Shown here piece by piece: positions 18,678 through 29,002 of a DNA stretch of 64,000 nucleotides; position 1 is the stretch's first letter; each line of letters begins with the position of its first letter. The notes under the pieces were generated by a model. That model made no database searches. It was not told the origin of the DNA and was given only the letters and a program-made list of their open reading frames with translations. The stretch comes from Paenibacillus andongensis (GTDB lineage Bacteria > Bacillota > Bacilli > Paenibacillales > NBRC-103111): the NCBI RefSeq assembly GCF_025369935.1, contig NZ_CP104467.1:2797001-2861000 (forward strand). Direction: 5' to 3'. The position numbers were made by a program, and so were the translations under genes.

Positions 18678-20990
18678 ATGCGTAAATGGCTTAAGGATAG
18701 TTGGAAACGCTTATTTCAGCGTAAAACGATTTTTCGCAATATGGTTACCTTGTCTTTATTCGTAGCTGTCATTCCGGTATTAGCCGTTGGAATCGGAAGT
18801 TATATGTTTTCTGCTTCGGTCGTGCAAAAAGAAGTTAACCAATCGAATGTCCGCATATTGAATAACGTGTCCTCCAGTATCGATTCGACGTTGGATCGGA
18901 TACAAAACAATGCCATTCAAATGCTGTTGGGTACTTTCTTTACCTCGAATTTGACGGAGATGAAGAGTACGAACTATGCCGGCTTTTATTCTTACATTTC
19001 AAGAGAGTTATCTGCGCTGCAAAATGGCAACAAAGAGGTAAGCGATGTTGCGATGTACGTGCCGGATGAAGGTTATCTAATCTCGCCGATCTCCGGTGGT
19101 CGCAGAATTACGGAAGACAAAGAACGCGAGGCGATGTTGAAGGAACTTGCCTCCGAAGACCATATCAAATGGGTCACTGGACCCTACCCGTATTTGCCCG
19201 GTTATCATGGTAACGGTGTTACATTTATATGCAAAGTGCCGCTTCTGGCCACTAAGCCGACCGGTCTCTTGTTTATCCGTATCGACGAAGCACTGTTTCA
19301 GAACATTATGAACCGATTCGCCAGCTATCGCGGTGAACAGATGTTCATCCTAAACGCGAAGGGTGACCTCGTCACCTCAACGGGTGGAGATACCGTGCCG
19401 CAAGGATTGTTCGATCGTGTTGCTCAAAAGCAATCAGAGCAGCGCTTTACTTTCTCTTTTCAAGGTACGAATTACATGGTGACACCAATCACTTCCTCCT
19501 ATAACAAATGGCAGTATATTAACATGGTGCCAGTCAATGAATTGAACGCCAAATCGAAAGGCATTGCCCTGATTACGGTGGCGATCATTGCAGTTTGTCT
19601 TGTACTAGGTATCTTAATCGCATTATGGGGATCAAGGCGTGTCTATCGTCCGATCGAGAACCTCGTGGCCCATTTGAAAGGCGGACAAGCAATTGACTCG
19701 GAAACGGATGAAGTTGGCTTTGTACGCAAACGATGGGGTGAGCTGAGCAGCACGGCCAATCAACTGCAGCAGCAGCTAAGCGATCAATTGCCCTTAGTTC
19801 GTGAAATTTTTGCACTGCAGCTTTTACAGGGGCGGTTTCTCCATTACTCTGGGGATCAGTTAGAGGGCATGCTGCGCAGATACGACGTACCTGCCGGGCG
19901 GGAAAACAGCATCTTCGTCATCACTTGCGACCCGCCGCAGGATAGTGGTTCGCGCTTTCAGGAAAATGACCGCGATTTGATCGTCTTTGCCTTGAAAAAT
20001 ATTGTTTGCGAGCTGCTGCAATCACAGGAAATGGAGGGTATCGTCATCAATCAGCTGAATGATCAGGTCGCTGTTTGGCTGTTCCGCGACCCCGAGCAGA
20101 CAGATGACGGGCAGACAGAGGTTAAATTGTTTGCAGAACGCCTGAGAATGCTGGTGTCCGATTATCTACGTCTTCCAGTGACCATCGGTTTGAGTGGACA
20201 AAGCGACCGGATTACAGATTTGCCTGAACTTTATGAAGAGGCGGTCTTGTCCGTGCGCTCCCGCATCATCGTTGGCGGTAATCAGGTGATTACGCACTCG
20301 GGCGGTGGAGGCGCAACTGAACTTCATTACCGCTATCCGCTCGAAATCGAAACCCACTTCGAACATTCCTTGCAGCTAGGCGATCAGGAAGAAGCGGAGC
20401 GGATGCTGGCTGAATTCGCCAAGTCGATGAGTGATAACGTCCAAAAGCCTGAACTGATACAAATGTCGTATTATCGGCTGCTAACTGCTGCTATTCGAAC
20501 TGCTTACTTGCTGGGCATCGATTCGGCGCAGGTGTCGGGAGAAGCGGAATCCGATCCTTACGGACAAATCCGCAAGATCAGCACGATTCGTGAATTGAAT
20601 GAATGGTTCAAACTTCAAATGGTTGATCCGATTGTTGCTTATGTGCACGGCAAACAGCATCAGGAACATGAACAATTAATCCAAAAGGTCGTCCGCTACA
20701 TCGAGGACAACTATCACTTCGATTTATCGCTGGATCAATGCGCACAAATTTGCGGTTTGAGTTCCCATTATTTGAGCAAGCTGTTTAAAAAGACGATGGA
20801 TGTTTCATTTATCGAATATTTGACGAAGATCAGAATTGAACGGTCCATCGAGCTGCTGCGAACGACGGATTTGTCGGTTTCGGACATTGCCGAAAGAGTC
20901 GGCTACCAGACGAAAAACTTTATACGTGTATTCAAAAAGCACATCGGCGTTACGCCGGGTCAATACCGGGGAGCCGACAGCGATACTTAG
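18678..20990 (+). CDS. Membrane-anchored AraC-family regulator (YesS-like)
   Basis: About 770 residues. A membrane helix (about residues 20-42) and a second (about 295-320) bracket an extracellular sensor region. A cytoplasmic linker follows, then a C-terminal AraC double helix-turn-helix (about 675-765; DIAERVGYQTKNFIRVFKKHIG). The frame is open from 18555, but GAGGTG at 18666-18671 is 6 bases before ATG 18678, and residues before it look unlike a membrane-protein start. Such regulators lie beside LplABC-type sugar importers and activate them; here it immediately precedes lplB/lplC-like genes. Likely binding repeats are at 21117-21146. Confidence 0.88.
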   Translation: MRKWLKDSWKRLFQRKTIFRNMVTLSLFVAVIPVLAVGIGSYMFSASVVQKEVNQSNVRILNNVSSSIDSTLDRIQNNAIQMLLGTFFTSNLTEMKSTNYAGFYSYISRELSALQNGNKEVSDVAMYVPDEGYLISPISGGRRITEDKEREAMLKELASEDHIKWVTGPYPYLPGYHGNGVTFICKVPLLATKPTGLLFIRIDEALFQNIMNRFASYRGEQMFILNAKGDLVTSTGGDTVPQGLFDRVAQKQSEQRFTFSFQGTNYMVTPITSSYNKWQYINMVPVNELNAKSKGIALITVAIIAVCLVLGILIALWGSRRVYRPIENLVAHLKGGQAIDSETDEVGFVRKRWGELSSTANQLQQQLSDQLPLVREIFALQLLQGRFLHYSGDQLEGMLRRYDVPAGRENSIFVITCDPPQDSGSRFQENDRDLIVFALKNIVCELLQSQEMEGIVINQLNDQVAVWLFRDPEQTDDGQTEVKLFAERLRMLVSDYLRLPVTIGLSGQSDRITDLPELYEEAVLSVRSRIIVGGNQVITHSGGGGATELHYRYPLEIETHFEHSLQLGDQEEAERMLAEFAKSMSDNVQKPELIQMSYYRLLTAAIRTAYLLGIDSAQVSGEAESDPYGQIRKISTIRELNEWFKLQMVDPIVAYVHGKQHQEHEQLIQKVVRYIEDNYHFDLSLDQCAQICGLSSHYLSKLFKKTMDVSFIEYLTKIRIERSIELLRTTDLSVSDIAERVGYQTKNFIRVFKKHIGVTPGQYRGADSDT

Positions 20991-21049
20991 CATGCACATA
21001 TTTTGTTCCGCAGGCTTGTTCTACAGCAAAAAAAGTGCATAAATCTTCG

Positions 21050-21084
21050 GAGGAACCCCTCTACTGCGGGGTTTCTCTTTTTTT
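21050..21084 (+). terminator. Terminator after AraC regulator gene
   Basis: GAGGAACCCC (21050-21059) pairs with GGGGTTTCTC (21068-21077) and runs into seven or eight T. Confidence 0.8.
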
Positions 21085-21116
21085 GCCTCAATCGTTGTAG
21101 ACTACAAGAATTGGTC

Positions 21117-21146
21117 ATTGTGCGGAGAACGATGATCATTGTACGA
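21117..21146 (+). promoter_or_regulatory. Candidate AraC binding repeats upstream of importer operon
   Basis: Two direct repeats, TCATTGTGCGG and TCATTGTACGA, have ATTG cores at 21117 and 21138, 21 bases (two helical turns) apart. This is the arrangement expected for an AraC-family dimer activating the permease operon starting near 21200. The regulator encoded at 18678-20990 is the likely partner (inference). Confidence 0.45.
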
Positions 21147-21199
21147 TCTGTTCATGCAAAGCAGCGAGATGCTAATGACATGAACGAGAGGTGAGGAAG

Positions 21200-22186
21200 T
21201 TGTCGCAAAGTCGATTGGAACCGATCCAGACAGCGGCACCAGCTGGAGTGGAAAAGGCAAGTAGAGTAAAAAGCTCGTGGGTGCAAGATTGGACCGTCGC
21301 GATAAAACGTGACAAATATCTATATATAATGGCAGCGCCTGGTTTATTATTTTTCCTGCTATTTAAATATTTCCCATTGTGGGGACTACTGCTAGCTTTT
21401 CAAAACTATTCTCCCTATTTAGGCTTTTGGGGTAGCGAATGGGTAGGCCTGAAATACTTCAACGAGTTTTTCACCAATCCCGATTTTATGCAATTGTTCC
21501 GAAATACGATGGCGATCAGCCTGTTGAACATCATTTTTTTCTTCCCGATTCCGATCATTGTGGCGCTGCTGCTGAACGAGGTGCGTAAGCTCGCTTTCAA
21601 AAAAATCGTGCAAACCGTCATTTACTTGCCGCACTTTCTTTCCTGGGTCATCATTGTGGGGATTTGCTTTCTGATCTTCGGCCAAGGCAGCGGAGTCATT
21701 AACCAACTGATTGTAGAGTCCGGGGGACAAAAGATCGAGTTCATGACGGAACCGAACTTATTCTGGGGTATGCTGACCGCACAAAGTATCTGGAAAGAAG
21801 CCGGTTGGGGGACCATCATTTTTCTTGCCGCTCTTGCTGGCATTAACTCGGAGCTATATGAAGCTGCGCAAATCGACGGTGCTAGTCGCTGGCAGCAAGC
21901 GATGAATGTGACACTTCCCGGTATTAAAAGCACGATCATCGTCCTGCTCATCCTGCGCTTGGGACAAGTGATGGACGTAGGCTTTGAACAAATTTACTTA
22001 ATGATGAGTGGGCCGGTTGCGCATCTCGCCGATGTTTTCGATACGTATGCGTATCGTGTCGGTATTCAGCAAGGAAGATTCGGGTATGCGACGGTTGCCG
22101 GACTTTTCAAATCGGTGGTAGGACTCATCCTGGTCGTAATGTCCAACCGCTTGGCCAAAAGATTCGGAGAGGAGGGACTCTACTAA
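21200..22186 (+). CDS. Sugar ABC importer permease, LplB type
   Basis: CUT1-type permease, about 328 residues, with six membrane helices and the EAA loop YEAAQIDGASRWQQAMNVTL (about residues 217-236) that contacts the ATPase. The hydrophilic N terminus followed by YLYIMAAPGLLFFLLFKYFP is characteristic of LplB/YteP proteins for oligosaccharides. GTG 21191 is in frame, but GAGAGGTGA lies 5 bases before TTG 21200. One base separates its stop from the next ATG. No ATPase gene is nearby, so a shared MsmX-type ATPase is expected. Confidence 0.9.
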   Translation: MSQSRLEPIQTAAPAGVEKASRVKSSWVQDWTVAIKRDKYLYIMAAPGLLFFLLFKYFPLWGLLLAFQNYSPYLGFWGSEWVGLKYFNEFFTNPDFMQLFRNTMAISLLNIIFFFPIPIIVALLLNEVRKLAFKKIVQTVIYLPHFLSWVIIVGICFLIFGQGSGVINQLIVESGGQKIEFMTEPNLFWGMLTAQSIWKEAGWGTIIFLAALAGINSELYEAAQIDGASRWQQAMNVTLPGIKSTIIVLLILRLGQVMDVGFEQIYLMMSGPVAHLADVFDTYAYRVGIQQGRFGYATVAGLFKSVVGLILVVMSNRLAKRFGEEGLY

Positions 22187-22187
22187 C

Positions 22188-23066
22188 ATGAATAAAAGCT
22201 TCGGCGTGAAATTCTTTACTGCGATCAACTACGCTGTGTTAACGATATTTGCGCTTGTGACCTTGCTGCCATTTCTGTATGTCATACTCGTATCTTTTAC
22301 CGATCCGACAGAGTATTTGAGCAAGTCAATCGTATTAATACCGCAAACATGGAGTCTCTCTGCTTACGAGTTTATTTTTTCGACCAATGCGTTCTTGAAA
22401 GCTATGGGGGTCAGCGGGTTTCTAGCGGTCTTCGGTACTGTTTTGAGCTTAATCGTTACGAGTGCACTCGCCTATGTCCTATCGCGTAAAAGGCTGAAAG
22501 GAAAGAAATTTTTCTTAGTCGCGATTTTGCTGACCATGCTTTTTAACCCAGGTATGATTCCAAACTATCTACTTGTGGATAGTCTTGGCTTGATGGATTC
22601 GGTATGGGCACTCTTATTGCCCGCATTGACTAGCGCATGGTATGTCTTTTTGATGAAAAACTTTTATCAGGAAATACCGGATGAACTGGAGGAAGCGGCC
22701 AAAATCGATGGATGTTCCGATATCGGCGTCTTTATCCGTATCATGCTGCCTGTATCCGTTTCGGCGCTAGCGGCATTCGGCTTGTTTTATGCGGTAGCTT
22801 ACTGGAATACGTACTTCAGTGGCGTTCTCTACATTAATACGGATACGCTCAGACCGCTGCAGGTTCTGCTGCAAATGATGCTGGTTTCGGCTTCACAAAT
22901 GGCGGACCCGTCCATTGCCGCAATGCTGGAGAGTGAGCAGACGGTACCTCCGCAGGTGATCAAAATGGCCGCAGTCGTTATTTCATCGCTTCCGATCGTC
23001 ATCGTGTATCCATTTCTGCAAAAATATTTTGTCAAAGGCATGATGGTTGGCTCCGTGAAAGGATAA
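22188..23066 (+). CDS. Sugar ABC importer permease, LplC/YtcP type
   Basis: Partner CUT1 permease, 292 residues, with the EAA loop EEAAKIDGCSDIGVFIRIML and the C-terminal PFLQKYFVKGMMVGSVKG ending typical of LplC/YtcP proteins. It is translated directly after the LplB-type gene. With the lipoprotein at 23155 it forms an oligosaccharide importer feeding from the PL8 lyase encoded downstream. Confidence 0.91.
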   Translation: MNKSFGVKFFTAINYAVLTIFALVTLLPFLYVILVSFTDPTEYLSKSIVLIPQTWSLSAYEFIFSTNAFLKAMGVSGFLAVFGTVLSLIVTSALAYVLSRKRLKGKKFFLVAILLTMLFNPGMIPNYLLVDSLGLMDSVWALLLPALTSAWYVFLMKNFYQEIPDELEEAAKIDGCSDIGVFIRIMLPVSVSALAAFGLFYAVAYWNTYFSGVLYINTDTLRPLQVLLQMMLVSASQMADPSIAAMLESEQTVPPQVIKMAAVVISSLPIVIVYPFLQKYFVKGMMVGSVKG

Positions 23067-23154
23067 CGGTGAATGGCTCTGAAAGGGGTGATGCTGGCTT
23101 AAACGCACAGCAGAAGTTTTAAGTATAAAGATATGATTTCTGGGAGGTCCTCAC

Positions 23155-24690
23155 ATGAAACCAATGGTAAAAAAATTGGCTGTTGTTATGACAGCGGCTG
23201 CGCTTACTGCATCCTTGGCGGCTTGCGGCAGCGCATCAAATGAAGGTCAAAAGGCAGGCAGCACAGCAAGCAGCAAGCCTGCGAAACCGACGGATATTTC
23301 GATTACGACGCTGGCCTTCGCCGCAGCTCCAACGGGTGAACTGGAAGCGGTTAAAAAGCTGAATGAGAAATTAAACGTCAACCTGAAGCTGAGTTGGATT
23401 CCATCCGCTCAAATTTCGGAAAAATTAAATGCCCTGCTCGCGTCCAGAGATTTGCCGGATGTGCTCTTCATCGAGGATTTCAATTCAACGCCTGCCTTCT
23501 TGAATGCAATCGATCAAGGCGCTTTCTGGGAATTAACGGATTATGTTAAAAATTACCCGAACTTGGCCAAATATCCGGAGAATGTGTACAAAAACGCATC
23601 GCTCAAAGGAAAGCTTTACTCGCTGCCTCGCGTCAGACCGCTGGACGGTCATGAATCGCTGCTAATCCGCAAAGATTGGCTGGATAAGCTCGGCTTGCAG
23701 CCGCCGAAAACAATGGATGAGCTTTACAATGTGCTTGACGCATTCGCGAAGAAAGATCCGGACGGCAATGGCGCTGCGGACACATACGGCGCTGTATTTC
23801 CTGGATCTCCTGGACCGTCCAGCTATTTGTTGTCGCTTTTCGGAACAGGAACAAAGTGGAAGGAAGAGAATGGAGGCCTGATTCCATATTGGTGGACGCC
23901 GCAAGCGAAAGAGGCGCTAATTAATTGGAACAAAGTTTACAAATCTGGCGGCATATTGCCTGACTTCCCTGTGCTCAAGACAGCACAAATCAAAGACATG
24001 CTCGTGCAAGGGAAGGCAGGACTTGCCATCGCTAACGTTGTTGATGCTTACAAATACAATGTCGAGCTGCAAAAGACGAATCCTAAAGCCAATCTGGTTG
24101 CTTTTGAGCTTCCGAAAGCGGCCGACGGTAAAGCCTATTACGAGCAAGCGAGCGGCTTTTACGGTCAATTCCTGATCAATAAGAAATCTGTAGATGAGGC
24201 GAAGCTGAAGAAAATTCTTGAAGTTTACGATTACACAGCTTCTGTAGAAGGTTACAACCTGGCAGTGTACGGTATTCAAGACGTTGATTACAAATTAAAG
24301 CCTGATGGCTTTGTAGAGCAAACGGAAGAAGGCAAGAAAAAAGGATATTCAGGCGATACGACCGGCCAATGGGTGACGGGTACTTTTGATAAATACCTGA
24401 GAGCGAAAGTATCGGGCATTCCGAGCGACGTATTTGAAGCAAATAAAAAGTTGATTGACTCGATCAGCTCCATCCCGGATCCTACGTATGGCTTGATGAA
24501 TTCAGCTCCATTTAAAGAAAAAGGTGCGGACTGGAACAAGAAACTTAACGACATGCTCACTAACGTGATTATCGGCAAGAATTCTATAGAAGATTGGGAT
24601 AAATTCGTAAAAACGTACAAAGACGACCCAAGCTTCCAACAGCACGTCAAAGAAACGAGTGACTTCTTTAAAGAGAAGAACAAGAAATAA
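23155..24690 (+). CDS. Extracellular solute-binding lipoprotein (LplA type)
   Basis: Sugar-binding lipoprotein, 511 residues, lipobox LAAC (Cys about 23) followed by a Ser/Ala/Lys linker. The large size and motifs such as DPDGNGAADTYG (a calcium-binding-like DxDxNG loop common in LplA proteins) fit the oligosaccharide-binding group. GGGAGG precedes the ATG. It lies between its permeases and the PL8 lyase and ends with a terminator, so it probably captures the lyase's unsaturated oligosaccharides (inference from position). Confidence 0.9.
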   Translation: MKPMVKKLAVVMTAAALTASLAACGSASNEGQKAGSTASSKPAKPTDISITTLAFAAAPTGELEAVKKLNEKLNVNLKLSWIPSAQISEKLNALLASRDLPDVLFIEDFNSTPAFLNAIDQGAFWELTDYVKNYPNLAKYPENVYKNASLKGKLYSLPRVRPLDGHESLLIRKDWLDKLGLQPPKTMDELYNVLDAFAKKDPDGNGAADTYGAVFPGSPGPSSYLLSLFGTGTKWKEENGGLIPYWWTPQAKEALINWNKVYKSGGILPDFPVLKTAQIKDMLVQGKAGLAIANVVDAYKYNVELQKTNPKANLVAFELPKAADGKAYYEQASGFYGQFLINKKSVDEAKLKKILEVYDYTASVEGYNLAVYGIQDVDYKLKPDGFVEQTEEGKKKGYSGDTTGQWVTGTFDKYLRAKVSGIPSDVFEANKKLIDSISSIPDPTYGLMNSAPFKEKGADWNKKLNDMLTNVIIGKNSIEDWDKFVKTYKDDPSFQQHVKETSDFFKEKNKK

Positions 24691-24704
24691 TCGCAGCATC
24701 GCAG

Positions 24705-24746
24705 ACCCGACTATGACATCTTTATTGGCGTCGTCGGGTTTTGTTC
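24705..24746 (+). terminator. Terminator after solute-binding protein gene
   Basis: ACCCGAC (24705-24711) pairs with GTCGGGT (24733-24739), with further GAC/GTC pairing inside, then TTTGTT. Confidence 0.7.
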
Positions 24747-24855
24747 TCTACTTTCATAAAAAAACGAGATGGTTCAAATATCGTCGATATACAAATTCCG
24801 TGATATGTCTTACATTTTAATTGTTTTTATATTAATTTCTAGCGAGGTGAAGTTA

Positions 24856-27800
24856 ATGAAGAAAGTAAGTGTGCTGTTAGCTGTCAGTTTAATTTTTAGC
24901 CTGGTTGGATCGTACATTCCCTTTTATGAAAACGCTATCCTTAAGGCAGAGGCTGCAGCGGTGAATCAGATGACGAATGGAAGCTTCGAGCAGACAACCA
25001 CAACAACGGATGCCGCCTGGAGCGGTGTCACAAGTCCTGTCCCTGTTGGCTGGGGGTTATGGATTCCAACCGGGAGCGGGAAAGCTCCGAATAAAACGGT
25101 GAATGTCATGCTGGATTCAAACACGTATCATGAAGGAAGTAAGTCCATTTTGTTCGATGCCTTTGCAACAAGCCGAGTATCTGTGAATCAAAGCGTCACG
25201 ACGGTAACGGCCGGTAAATCTTACAGACTTAAAGTGTGGGTGAAAACCGACAACGTAACGGGTATTGGGGCGTACTTCAGAACGCAATACTATAACACGA
25301 GTAAAGTTGGAGACGGTCCTGCATCTGCCAAGTTGTTAGGTACGAAGGATTGGACTTTGCAGCAAGTATTTATGACGATACCAGCGGGCGTCACGAAGTT
25401 GGTTATTGAACCTTTCCTTGAAACGGGAAAAGGAAAAGTATGGTTTGACGATATAAGTTTGGAGGAATATGACGGGATTACAGGCATTGCTTTAGATCAA
25501 ACGGCCTTTTCCATGGCCAAAGCTGCATCGGTTACGATTACACCTACATTCACACCAGTGACCGCAGCGGACAAAACAGTTGTCTGGAGCTCCAGCGATC
25601 CGAGTGTAGCAACCGTGGACAGTAATGGAAAAGTAACCGGAGAAGGGTTAGGTTCAGCTACGATTATGGTCTCAACACCAGATGGAACAATAAAAGCTCA
25701 GTGTCTTGTTAACGTAGAATCTGCTGCAACGATGCAATCGTACAGCGATCTTCGTCTGAAATGGTACGGCAAATTAACCGGCGGTACCTCGTACAATGCG
25801 GCTGATCCGGATATTGCTGCTAACCTATCTAAGTTAGCGGATAGTGTATCGAATGGTAATATGACCGGGCATTGGGATACGCTCAATAAAGCTGCGGGCC
25901 GTACTAATTTGTGGAACGATCTGTCCAGCACGACAGATTCGGCTCAAATATCTAGTGCATTTGGCAGGCTGAAAGCTATGGCGCTCGCTTATTCTCTACA
26001 GGGCTCAAGCCTGTATCAGAATACGGCGCTGCGGGATGACATCATCAGCACTTTGGACTGGATGTATGCGAACCGTTACAATGAAACCAAAAATGAGTAC
26101 GGTAACTGGTGGGATTGGGAAATCGGAGCGCCGCAAATTCTGAACGATACCCTAGTGTTGATGTTCGCCAATTTGACACCGGCACAAATAAGCAAGTATA
26201 TCAAAGCCATTGATCGATTCGTTCCGGATCCGAAGAAGAGAACGCTCAACAACGTGACGGAAACTGGAGCTAACCTGCTCGACAAAGCATTGGTCGTTAC
26301 GATGCGCGGTGTGATCGGAAACAGCAGCGCGAAGATCAAGCAAGGGCTTGATTCCATCGGGCCGGAATTTGTTTACACGGATCATGGTGACGGTGTTTAT
26401 AAGGACGGTTCGCTTGTTCAACATACCAACATCGCCTACACAGCAGGATACGGAGCAGTATGGCTTAACCGTGCGGCCGATATGACGTTTTTGTTGAACG
26501 GTTCGCCTTGGCCGGTGACGGATCCTAACGTGAATCATGTGTACGATTGGGTATCAGATACGTTTGAACCTGTTATTTATAAAGGACTCTTTATGGATAT
26601 GGTGAACGGCAGAGGAATTTCCAGACAAAGCTCGGGAAGCGCTAGAGGCACAATCGTTACTTTGCTTCGTTTAGCCGAGGGTGCACCTGCGGATGTAGCT
26701 TTATCAATTAAGCGAATGGCCAAAGAATGGATTCTGTCGGATACGACATATGCCAATTATTACGACGGATTACCGATTTATGAGCTGTCTTTAGTCAAGC
26801 AATTGATGAACGATCCTTCGATCCAGCCTCGTGGAGAATTGCTGAAAAACCAAGTGTTTGCTGGTATGGACAGAGTTGTTCATTTACGTGAAGGATATGG
26901 TTTCGGGCTCAGTCTGTTCTCCAACCGCATCTCTGCCTTTGAAAAGGGCAATAACGAGAACTTAAAGGGCTGGTATACGGGCATCGGAATGACGTTTTTA
27001 TATGACCAAGATCTTACCCAGTACCGCAACGATTTCTGGCCAACTGTGGATTCATTCCGGCTGCCTGGCACGACAACGGATGGCTCAGGGAAAGGGACAA
27101 CTCCCGTCGAATGGAAAAGTTATATGAATCCGAAGACTTGGGTCGGCGGCTCTTCCATCGATAACCTTTACGGTGCAGCGGGTATGGATTTCTCGCTTGC
27201 CCAATCAACAGGAAGCAATCTGCAGGGCAAAAAATCATGGTTTATGTTCGATGACGAAATCGTCGCATTGGGTGCCGGTATTTCGAGCACGACAGCCGGT
27301 CCGCAGCCGGTGGAGACCATTATCGATAACCGCAAGCTGAACGATGCGGGAGATAACGCACTCACGATTAACGGAACCGTAAAGTCGGGTGAGCTCGGCT
27401 GGTCGGAAACGATGGGTGACGTGAAGTGGGCTCACTTGGCCGGAAACGCGCCGGGTACCGACATTGGCTATTATTTCCCTGAGGCTTCTAATGTGTATGG
27501 TTTACGCGAAGCGAGAACCGGTGCCTGGAAAGATATTAATAGCGGACAATCGGCTTCCCCGGTCACTCGAAATTATGTAAGTTTGGCCTTTGAACATGGG
27601 GCAACGCCTTCGAATGCATCTTATTCCTATGTCATTCTGCCTCATAAAAATACGGCGGATACAGCGCTTTATAGCAGCGATCCTAATGTTGAGGTGCTGA
27701 GCAATACAACGGATGTGCATGCGGTTAGAGAGAAGAAGCTTGGCATTACTGCGGCGAATTTCTGGAATCCGGCATCGGTTGATTTCATTTCCGCGCAAAA

Positions 27801-28767
27801 TCCGGCATCCGTGATGGTGAAGGAAACAGAAAGCGAATTGACCGTAGCCGTATCCGATCCGACGCAGCAGCAAAGCACGATTGCGCTTGAACTGAACAAG
27901 GCGGGATTGACACTAGTTCGCGCCGATGACACGGTTGCGGTTCTGCAGACGATACCTTCCTTAAAGCTGAATATTACGGTCACAGGATCTTTCGGCAAAA
28001 CGCATGTCGTTACGTTCAAGAAAGATACAGCAGCGCCGGTTACGACAACGAATGCGAAGTCTGATTGGCAGCGTACTGCACAATCGGTGACATTGACGGC
28101 AAACGATGAAGTCAGCGGTGTGCAGAAGACGTTTTACAGTTTGGATGGTGGCGCCTTTGTGGAAGGGAACAACATCGTTGTTGCTGAAGAGGGCATACAT
28201 CAAATTCAGTATTACAGCATCGATCATGCAGGAAACCAAGAAGCAACTAAAACGGCAGCAATCAAAATCGATTCAGCAGGTCCCGTTATCGTTCCTACAG
28301 TTACCATGGACGTATATTGGACAGATGGCGGCAGCCTGCAATTCGATATCACCGATCCGGTGAGCGGTGTCGCTAGTGAGTCACTTCTGTTGGATAGTGT
28401 TCCAATAAGCCGACCCTATTCGTTTAGTCCGTTATCACTTAGCATTGGCGAACATGCGGTGAAAGTAAAAGCGGTTGATGCGGCTGGGAACGAAACTACC
28501 GCAACATATTTGCTAAAAGTACGGATGGATGCCGATCATTTGGACGAAGCTGTTCGTTACGCTTATCAACAAGGCTGGATCACCAATCAGGGCATATTGA
28601 ACAGCTTGCTTTCGAAGATAGAAAAGATTCAACGGAATGATGATGACAGTCAAAAGAAAAATGACTGGAAAGATCTAGAGAATCACATTCGAGCACAATC
28701 CGGCAAAAAGATTGACTCCGTGTTTGCGGAACTTTTATTACAAGCCATTGCACAGTGTAAATCCTAA
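24856..28767 (+). CDS. Secreted polysaccharide lyase family 8 (hyaluronate/chondroitin/xanthan lyase-like), multidomain
   Basis: About 1303 residues, secreted. Signal peptide, then a carbohydrate-binding-like jelly roll (about 37-206), a Big2 Ig-like domain (206-290), the PL8 alpha/alpha toroid and beta domains (about 295-1050), two Ig/OmpL47-like repeats (1055-1215) and a FIMAH-like C-terminal helical domain. The catalytic set is intact: Asn473 (TGANLL), His523 (LVQHTN) and Tyr532 (AYTAGYG). Their spacings equal those of the pneumococcal hyaluronate lyase triad N349/H399/Y408. NWWDWEIG (about 417-424) is the aromatic patch. The frame opens at 24769, but GAGGTGA lies 5 bases before ATG 24856, where the signal peptide starts. 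It cleaves uronic-acid polysaccharides by beta-elimination; the true substrate is open. Confidence 0.9.
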   Translation: MKKVSVLLAVSLIFSLVGSYIPFYENAILKAEAAAVNQMTNGSFEQTTTTTDAAWSGVTSPVPVGWGLWIPTGSGKAPNKTVNVMLDSNTYHEGSKSILFDAFATSRVSVNQSVTTVTAGKSYRLKVWVKTDNVTGIGAYFRTQYYNTSKVGDGPASAKLLGTKDWTLQQVFMTIPAGVTKLVIEPFLETGKGKVWFDDISLEEYDGITGIALDQTAFSMAKAASVTITPTFTPVTAADKTVVWSSSDPSVATVDSNGKVTGEGLGSATIMVSTPDGTIKAQCLVNVESAATMQSYSDLRLKWYGKLTGGTSYNAADPDIAANLSKLADSVSNGNMTGHWDTLNKAAGRTNLWNDLSSTTDSAQISSAFGRLKAMALAYSLQGSSLYQNTALRDDIISTLDWMYANRYNETKNEYGNWWDWEIGAPQILNDTLVLMFANLTPAQISKYIKAIDRFVPDPKKRTLNNVTETGANLLDKALVVTMRGVIGNSSAKIKQGLDSIGPEFVYTDHGDGVYKDGSLVQHTNIAYTAGYGAVWLNRAADMTFLLNGSPWPVTDPNVNHVYDWVSDTFEPVIYKGLFMDMVNGRGISRQSSGSARGTIVTLLRLAEGAPADVALSIKRMAKEWILSDTTYANYYDGLPIYELSLVKQLMNDPSIQPRGELLKNQVFAGMDRVVHLREGYGFGLSLFSNRISAFEKGNNENLKGWYTGIGMTFLYDQDLTQYRNDFWPTVDSFRLPGTTTDGSGKGTTPVEWKSYMNPKTWVGGSSIDNLYGAAGMDFSLAQSTGSNLQGKKSWFMFDDEIVALGAGISSTTAGPQPVETIIDNRKLNDAGDNALTINGTVKSGELGWSETMGDVKWAHLAGNAPGTDIGYYFPEASNVYGLREARTGAWKDINSGQSASPVTRNYVSLAFEHGATPSNASYSYVILPHKNTADTALYSSDPNVEVLSNTTDVHAVREKKLGITAANFWNPASVDFISAQNPASVMVKETESELTVAVSDPTQQQSTIALELNKAGLTLVRADDTVAVLQTIPSLKLNITVTGSFGKTHVVTFKKDTAAPVTTTNAKSDWQRTAQSVTLTANDEVSGVQKTFYSLDGGAFVEGNNIVVAEEGIHQIQYYSIDHAGNQEATKTAAIKIDSAGPVIVPTVTMDVYWTDGGSLQFDITDPVSGVASESLLLDSVPISRPYSFSPLSLSIGEHAVKVKAVDAAGNETTATYLLKVRMDADHLDEAVRYAYQQGWITNQGILNSLLSKIEKIQRNDDDSQKKNDWKDLENHIRAQSGKKIDSVFAELLLQAIAQCKS

Positions 28768-28785
28768 CAGCTGTTGAGAAACGTG

Positions 28786-28825
28786 AACCCAACTTTGTCC
28801 ATTTGGACGAAGTTGGGTTTTGCTT
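28786..28825 (+). terminator. Terminator after PL8 lyase gene
   Basis: AACCCAACTT (28786-28795) pairs with AAGTTGGGTT (28810-28819), plus an inner TCC/GGA pair, followed by a short T tract. Confidence 0.8.
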
Positions 28826-29002
28826 GATGTGAGGGGGAGAGCAAAGCTTACTACCTCCTGATGTTTAGTATTCTGATCTGAGGGAGAAATGGGAATGGGC
28901 CCCAACAATTGGGCCCCAATACAGGCCATTTCGCAACAACTGTGTTCGAAATCGCTGGAGATTTCAAGAAAATAAGAAAATAATCAGGCATCCAACCAGA
29001 TG

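Noticed and set aside
28896-28922. TGGGCCCCAA twice in 14 bases, considered as an IS end or CRISPR-like repeat
   Set aside because: Only two copies, no transposase, no spacer pattern; each unit is itself a GGGCCC palindrome, so it is a simple short repeat.
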